In this document: piece after piece, positions 5,485 to 8,427 of the stretch | How the letters are laid out: every line of letters begins with the position of its first letter | Numbering within the stretch: position 1 is the stretch's first letter | Assembly: GCA_937915075.1 (NCBI GenBank) | Contig: CALDMA010000133.1 | Coordinates: 1 to 8,427 of the forward strand | DNA from: an uncultured Oscillospiraceae bacterium | GTDB lineage: Bacteria; Bacillota; Clostridia; Oscillospirales; Oscillospiraceae | Length of the DNA stretch: 8,427 bases | Reading direction: 5' to 3' | Translations under genes and position numbers: made by a program | The notes under the pieces: generated by a model | Told to the model about the DNA's origin: nothing | Seen by the model: the letters and a program-made list of their open reading frames with translations, nothing else | The model's database searches: none

Positions 5485-7005
5485 TCAGTCCGCGTCGGGC
5501 TTTGTGGCCTGCTCAAAGATCGCAACAGCCTCCGCGTTCGGGGCCTCGGTGAACTTCGCCACGAGGTACGCCACAAGAAAACTCGCGATAAAGCCGGGGA
5601 CGATCTCAAAGACGCCCGTGGAGGCGGTAAGGCCGGACAGCAGCCAGCCGAGGTCCACCACGAAGCCGGACACCACGCCCGCGACCGCGCCCTTGTAGTT
5701 GAAGCGCTTCCAGAAGAGGGAGAGCAGGATGGTGGGGCCGAAGGAGGAGCCGAAGGCGCCCCAGGCATTCTCCACCATGTCCATGATGGCCTGCGCGCCG
5801 CTGCCCTTGGAGTTGGCGATGGCAAAGGCGATCAGGGAAAGAACGAGCACCAGCACACGGCCGACGAACAGCGTTTCCTTCTCGCTTGCGCCCTTGCGGA
5901 AGAAGGGCTTATAGAGGTCCGCCGTGAAGGAGCTGGAGGCGACGAGCAGCTGGGAATCCGCCGTGGAGATGGACGCGGCGATGATGGCCGCGAGCAGCAG
6001 GCCGCAGATGCCGGCGGGGAAGAACTTGCGGGACATCGCGATGAAAACGAGCTTCTGTTCGCCGTGGGTGAGCAGCTCCTCGCCCATGATCATGCGGCCG
6101 AAATAGGCGATCATAACGGCGGAGAAGAGGGAAATGACGACCCAGATGATGGCCACGATAGAGGACTTCTTGATCATCGAGGGCTTCTCGATGGACATGA
6201 AGCGCACAAGGATGTGCGGCATACCGAAGTAGCCGAGACCCCAGCCGAGGCCGCTGACAATGTCCTGCCAGCTCGCGTTGAAGATGCCGCCGCCGAAGGC
6301 GCACTGCGTCACCGCGCCGGTCGCGGCGTCGGTATACTCATAGACCGTCTCCAGCGCTGTGGGGTCAAGCAGCTCGCTGTGGCCGAAGTAGACGACGATG
6401 GGCACCAGCATCAGCGCCGCCATCATCAGAAGGCCCTGGAAGAAATCCGTCCAGCACACGGCGGCAAAGCCGCCGAAGAAGGTATAGGCCACAATGATGA
6501 GCAGGAAGGCAAACATGGCGATCTTCGGGGAAACATCCGGGAAGAGCGTGGTGAACACGGAGGTGCCCGCCACCAGCGCGGAGGCCACATAGATCGTGTA
6601 GGCGAACAGGAAGATGAGTGCGCACACGAGCTGCAGCGCACGGGAATCGACCGCGAAGCGGTTCGTCAGGTACTGCGGGAGCGTGATGGAATCGTTCGCC
6701 GCCTTGGAGAACGTGCGCAGGCGCTTGGCGCACAGGATCCAGTTGGCCGCCGTACCGATGGCAAGGCCGATGCCGATCCACATCTGGCCGAAGCCGAAGG
6801 CGAGGATCGAGCCGGGCAGGCCCATCAGCAGCCATGCGGACATATCGGACGCCTGCGCGGACAGGGCGGTGACCCATGGGCCCATGGAGCGTCCGCCGAG
6901 GAAGAAGTCCTCCGAATTTTTGTTCGTGCCGTTGAAGTAGAATACCAGCGCCACGCCGAGCAGGATAATAAAATACGCGATAAATGTTGCGATCTCCCAG
7001 TTCAT
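5485..7005 (-). CDS. putP: Sodium/proline symporter
   Basis: A 506-residue integral membrane transporter of the sodium:solute symporter family that imports L-proline with Na+. The sequence follows E. coli PutP through most of its length: FFLGGRSMGPWVTALSAQASDMSAWLLMGLPG is cut here into recognisable blocks such as LGGRSMGPWVTALSA (37-50) and SDMSAWLLMGLPG (53-65). Also present are LTLP-like ITLPQYLTNRF, GLGWGLGYFGMPHILVRFM (252-270), AASISTADSQLL (343-354), and the late VGRVLVLV and AFGSSFGP segments. The Na+-site residues of PutP have counterparts: Asp54 (E. coli Asp55) and Ser347/Thr348 (Ser340/Thr341). About 13 hydrophobic helices are expected. The ATG is preceded by GAAGGAC about 9 bases upstream. 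It stands alone, with its own promoter and a leader containing a terminator. It may use proline for osmoprotection or as an amino-acid source. Confidence 0.95.
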   Translation of the reverse strand: MNWEIATFIAYFIILLGVALVFYFNGTNKNSEDFFLGGRSMGPWVTALSAQASDMSAWLLMGLPGSILAFGFGQMWIGIGLAIGTAANWILCAKRLRTFSKAANDSITLPQYLTNRFAVDSRALQLVCALIFLFAYTIYVASALVAGTSVFTTLFPDVSPKIAMFAFLLIIVAYTFFGGFAAVCWTDFFQGLLMMAALMLVPIVVYFGHSELLDPTALETVYEYTDAATGAVTQCAFGGGIFNASWQDIVSGLGWGLGYFGMPHILVRFMSIEKPSMIKKSSIVAIIWVVISLFSAVMIAYFGRMIMGEELLTHGEQKLVFIAMSRKFFPAGICGLLLAAIIAASISTADSQLLVASSSFTADLYKPFFRKGASEKETLFVGRVLVLVLSLIAFAIANSKGSGAQAIMDMVENAWGAFGSSFGPTILLSLFWKRFNYKGAVAGVVSGFVVDLGWLLSGLTASTGVFEIVPGFIASFLVAYLVAKFTEAPNAEAVAIFEQATKPDAD

Positions 7006-7057
7006 ACACGTTTCGTCCTTCCGTCTTTCTGTTTGTTATGGAAAAGCCGCACGAGGC

Positions 7058-7100
7058 AAAATAAAACAAGAGGGGCACAACGAATGTCGTGCCTCTCTTG
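7058..7100 (-). terminator. Intrinsic terminator inside the putP leader
   Basis: Read on the - strand, a 15-position stem (7100-7086 with 7081-7067) has a 4-base loop (ATTC), one G-U pair and one A-C mismatch. It is followed directly by TTTTATTTT (7066-7058). It ends about 52 bases before the putP start. The nearest upstream promoter (7180-7208) lies just beyond it, with no gene in between, so it is positioned as an attenuator of putP or as the 3' end of a roughly 115-nt RNA. Confidence 0.82.
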
Positions 7101-7159
7101 CGCTCCTGATCGGTCCATGATCTGTCCGCCGGCCGCCGGCAGATAAACATACAGCTTTT

Positions 7160-7166
7160 CACGACA
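7160..7166 (-). promoter_or_regulatory. Possible antiterminator segment of the putP leader
   Basis: On the - strand this is TGTCGTG, near the predicted RNA start. It is complementary over 7 bases to CACGACA in the 5' arm of the leader terminator (7091-7085). The adjoining GAAAAGC (7160-7154) is also complementary to GCTTTTC after the terminator (7047-7041). Either pairing could compete with the terminator. Matches this short can arise by chance. Confidence 0.25.
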
Positions 7167-7179
7167 ATATCAACTTAAT

Positions 7180-7208
7180 ATTAAATGCTAAATGGCGCGA
7201 TTTGTCAA
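7180..7208 (-). promoter_or_regulatory. Sigma-A promoter for putP
   Basis: On the - strand the sequence has a perfect TTGACA -35 (7208-7203), a 17-base spacer and a TTTAAT -10 (7185-7180, five of six consensus bases). It predicts a transcript starting near 7173, with a leader of about 168 bases before the putP ATG. It overlaps the 5' side of the GNAT remnant, which is read on the opposite strand. Confidence 0.75.
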
Positions 7209-7218
7209 GGGATGTTCG

Positions 7219-7419
7219 GGAAAATTGTTGCGAGAAAAAGCTATTACCAGGACCAACTAAAAATCCCATTCCAAATCAAGCGTAATGACCATAAATGTAT
7301 ATAAGCAGAATACGCGGGCAATATCTTTTTACCGGAGAGAGGGATTTGAAATTCAGTACGAGGGATCGGATGAAGCTACTGGGGAAAAAGATTATGTAAT
7401 GATATGGCAGCAGAAATAG
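7219..7419 (+). pseudogene. GNAT-family N-acetyltransferase remnant (C-terminal part)
   Basis: One forward frame encodes the tail of a GNAT acetyltransferase. It contains NVYKQNTRAISFYRREGF (7294-7347), a standard beta-strand plus N-A-FY-GF motif of the acetyl-CoA fold, then EIQYEGSDEATGEKDY and a final VMIWQQK before TAG at 7417-7419. Clear similarity begins around 7285-7300. Upstream in the same frame GKLLREKA (7219-7242) resembles the acetyl-CoA-binding G-x-G-x-x-LL helix, but a TAA at 7258-7260 interrupts it. The N-terminal half of the enzyme (normally about 140-170 residues in total) is absent and the region upstream has no matching frame. I read this as a truncated, inactive gene; its left boundary is uncertain. 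A terminator still follows it, and the putP promoter on the other strand lies just to its left. Confidence 0.75.
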
Positions 7420-7442
7420 AAATTCCAGTTTGCTTACCTATC

Positions 7443-7480
7443 AAGCGGCTCGATCCATTAGAATCGAGCCGCTTTTGCTT
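7443..7480 (+). terminator. Intrinsic terminator after the GNAT remnant
   Basis: A perfect 12-bp stem pairs 7443-7454 with 7463-7474 around an 8-base loop, followed on the + strand by TTTTGCTT (7473-7480). It starts 23 bases after the GNAT remnant stop and overlaps the stop codon of the convergent - strand gene. On the - strand no T-run follows, so it is mainly a + strand terminator. Confidence 0.82.
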
Positions 7481-8396
7481 ATATCATTTGCTGTCCCTGC
7501 GTTTGCTCCGGAAAGGGTGGGTCCAAGCGGCGCAGCCGACCAAACTTCGTTTCCACCACACCGTCATGCTCCATGCAGTCCGCACCGTAGCGTTTAAAGT
7601 CCATGTAGCCTTCCAGCTCTGCGATGCTCTCGCCATCCAGTCCCAGCCGTTCCTGCAAGCGCTGCTGGCCGTAGCCGTAGGTGTCTACGATGCGCTGGTA
7701 GTTGTCCAGATCTTGCAGGAGTTCTAAAGCACGATGCAGGGTTTCCGGCTTCTCAGCATCCAGCACTGCGGCGTAGGTCAGAAGCAGCCCGTCCTGCTGC
7801 CAGATGTCCTCCAAGGCTTCGGCAAAATCGTTGTAATCCTCCACGGCAGGGCAATCCGTATCGCGGATCAATTCACCGATGTATGGCACCTTGAAGCGAA
7901 TATCACAGAGCATGGCATCCGCGAAAACATCGATATCGAGATAGTTTTTCACCGCGTCGAGGTATTCCTCATCAACGGGGAGGACGAGGGTGTAGTCCAG
8001 CTTTCCCTCGACGCGCAGCGTCATGCGGAGGATTTCATCCCGATTTTCATTGCGCCAAGGCTCTGCCGGTGAAAGGTAACTGCGGTCGATTGCCATATCC
8101 GGTGTCAGCAGGCTGCGAGCATTCGGAACAAAAGCGCTGTACCGAGCATAGTTATGCCCCTGCGGATCAACAAGGAAACCATCCGTTCCGTCCACATCGA
8201 GGATGAGCAGGCAGTGTCTGGCGTCTCCGTCATGCCGGATGGCGTTTTTGTTTTCTGTGATAAAATCGTAGTCTGCCAGCAGCGCACGGCTGAACTGCTG
8301 AAACCGCTGGGCAGGTAGCTCGATAACTTTATCCACGGCGCAGGCTTCGCCTTCGTATTCGGATTGCTTTCGTTTGAGTTCAGCACGGATGATCAT
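7479..8396 (-). CDS. Uncharacterised protein, mobile-element type
   Basis: A 305-residue soluble, acidic protein with no signal peptide or membrane segment. I do not recognise a known enzymatic motif. The N-terminal part (about 1-100) has ELPAQRFQQFSRALLADYDFI and then LLILDVDGTDGFLVD and YARYSAFVPNAR. This pattern recalls uncharacterised proteins (possibly the DUF6329 group) carried by conjugative elements of gut Firmicutes, but that is from memory and unverified. The C-terminal part (about 155-305) is rich in acidic and aromatic residues, with LELLQDLDNYQRIVDTYGYG and a closing FGRLRRLDPPF. The ATG is supported by GGGAGG 6 bases upstream. It overlaps the stop of a preceding - strand frame as ATGA, which suggests translational coupling. 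Its GC content is visibly lower than that of the glycolytic genes, which fits acquired DNA. Confidence 0.8.
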   Translation of the reverse strand: MIIRAELKRKQSEYEGEACAVDKVIELPAQRFQQFSRALLADYDFITENKNAIRHDGDARHCLLILDVDGTDGFLVDPQGHNYARYSAFVPNARSLLTPDMAIDRSYLSPAEPWRNENRDEILRMTLRVEGKLDYTLVLPVDEEYLDAVKNYLDIDVFADAMLCDIRFKVPYIGELIRDTDCPAVEDYNDFAEALEDIWQQDGLLLTYAAVLDAEKPETLHRALELLQDLDNYQRIVDTYGYGQQRLQERLGLDGESIAELEGYMDFKRYGADCMEHDGVVETKFGRLRRLDPPFPEQTQGQQMI

Positions 8397-8427
8397 GACA
8401 AGCCTCCCATCTCCATGTGGTGGCTGT
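8393..8427 (-). CDS. Possible 3' end of an upstream gene (partial)
   Basis: On the - strand one frame is open from the window edge and ends Ser-His-His-Met-Glu-Met-Gly-Gly-Leu-Ser with TGA at 8395-8393. That stop overlaps the ATG of the next gene by ATGA, a common arrangement in cotranscribed genes. Only about ten codons are visible, so neither identity nor coding status is certain. Confidence 0.35.
   Translation of the reverse strand, partial: SHHMEMGGLS

Larger units (their letters stand above)
7006..7478. other. Gene-poor interval between putP and the right-hand gene
   Basis: This 473-base interval holds no intact gene. From left to right it contains the putP ribosome binding site and leader, the leader terminator (7058-7100), a GC-rich hairpin-prone patch (about 7126-7145), the putP promoter (7180-7208), the GNAT remnant (to 7419) and its terminator. 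From about 7145 to 7440 it is clearly more AT-rich than the rest of the window. Confidence 0.8.

Noticed and set aside
5455..7146. A 563-codon open frame on the + strand opposite putP.
   Set aside because: It is the antisense of a strongly conserved transporter gene. Its product is a low-complexity mix of His, Arg, Gly, Glu and Asp, typical of the complement of a GC-rich gene, and it has no ribosome binding site.
6365..7162. A frame starting in the putP leader (GTG at 7162, - strand) that could be a leader peptide.
   Set aside because: No ribosome binding site, no run of proline codons, and it runs on into putP in another frame rather than ending near the terminator.
7404..7727. A 107-codon + strand frame beginning at the end of the GNAT remnant.
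   Set aside because: It runs through a strong terminator and then antisense to the right-hand gene, with no ribosome binding site.
1..8427. CRISPR arrays, tRNA or rRNA genes, complete insertion sequences.
   Set aside because: No regularly spaced repeats, no cloverleaf-like segment and no transposase frame were seen on either strand.

Overview
The window looks like chromosomal DNA from a GC-rich, spore-forming Clostridia-type Firmicute, most likely an Oscillospiraceae-like gut bacterium. This is an inference. It rests on the glycolytic gene order, strong AGGAGG-type ribosome binding sites, a SpoIIQ-like M23 protein, a Firmicute-style GNAT remnant, and a last gene of a type I associate with conjugative elements of gut Firmicutes. 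No taxonomic marker gene is present.

Left part (1-4546, + strand): a lower-glycolysis cluster in the order pgk (3' part only), tpiA, gpmI, eno. Together these carry 1,3-bisphosphoglycerate to phosphoenolpyruvate and interconvert the triose phosphates. tpiA and gpmI are closely coupled. pgk and tpiA are separated by a 169-bp gap that holds a GC-rich palindromic block and a degenerate second copy of the pgk 3' end. gpmI and eno are separated by a strong UUCG-tetraloop terminator whose T-run abuts the eno ribosome binding site. The encoded enolase keeps all catalytic residues but has several unusual surroundings.

Middle (4547-7005): a + strand membrane-anchored M23 (LytM) protein, possibly SpoIIQ. 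It converges on a - strand sodium/proline symporter, PutP. A bidirectional terminator lies between them. The gap before the M23 gene carries scattered short copies of the eno 3' end.

Right part (7006-8427): a more AT-rich stretch with a near-consensus - strand promoter for putP. It is followed by a leader containing a complete intrinsic terminator about 50 nt before the start codon, which suggests attenuation or a small RNA. Next to it, and partly overlapping the promoter, is a broken + strand GNAT acetyltransferase remnant with an apparently intact terminator. Beyond that is a - strand gene of unknown function with visibly lower GC than the glycolytic genes. It overlaps the end of another - strand frame by ATGA. 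This edge may be the border of an integrated mobile element.

I see no wholly new system that the sequence alone establishes. The best leads are the putP leader terminator, the shuffled repeats of gene 3' ends (after pgk and after eno), the terminator fused to the eno ribosome binding site, and the GNAT remnant at a possible island border.
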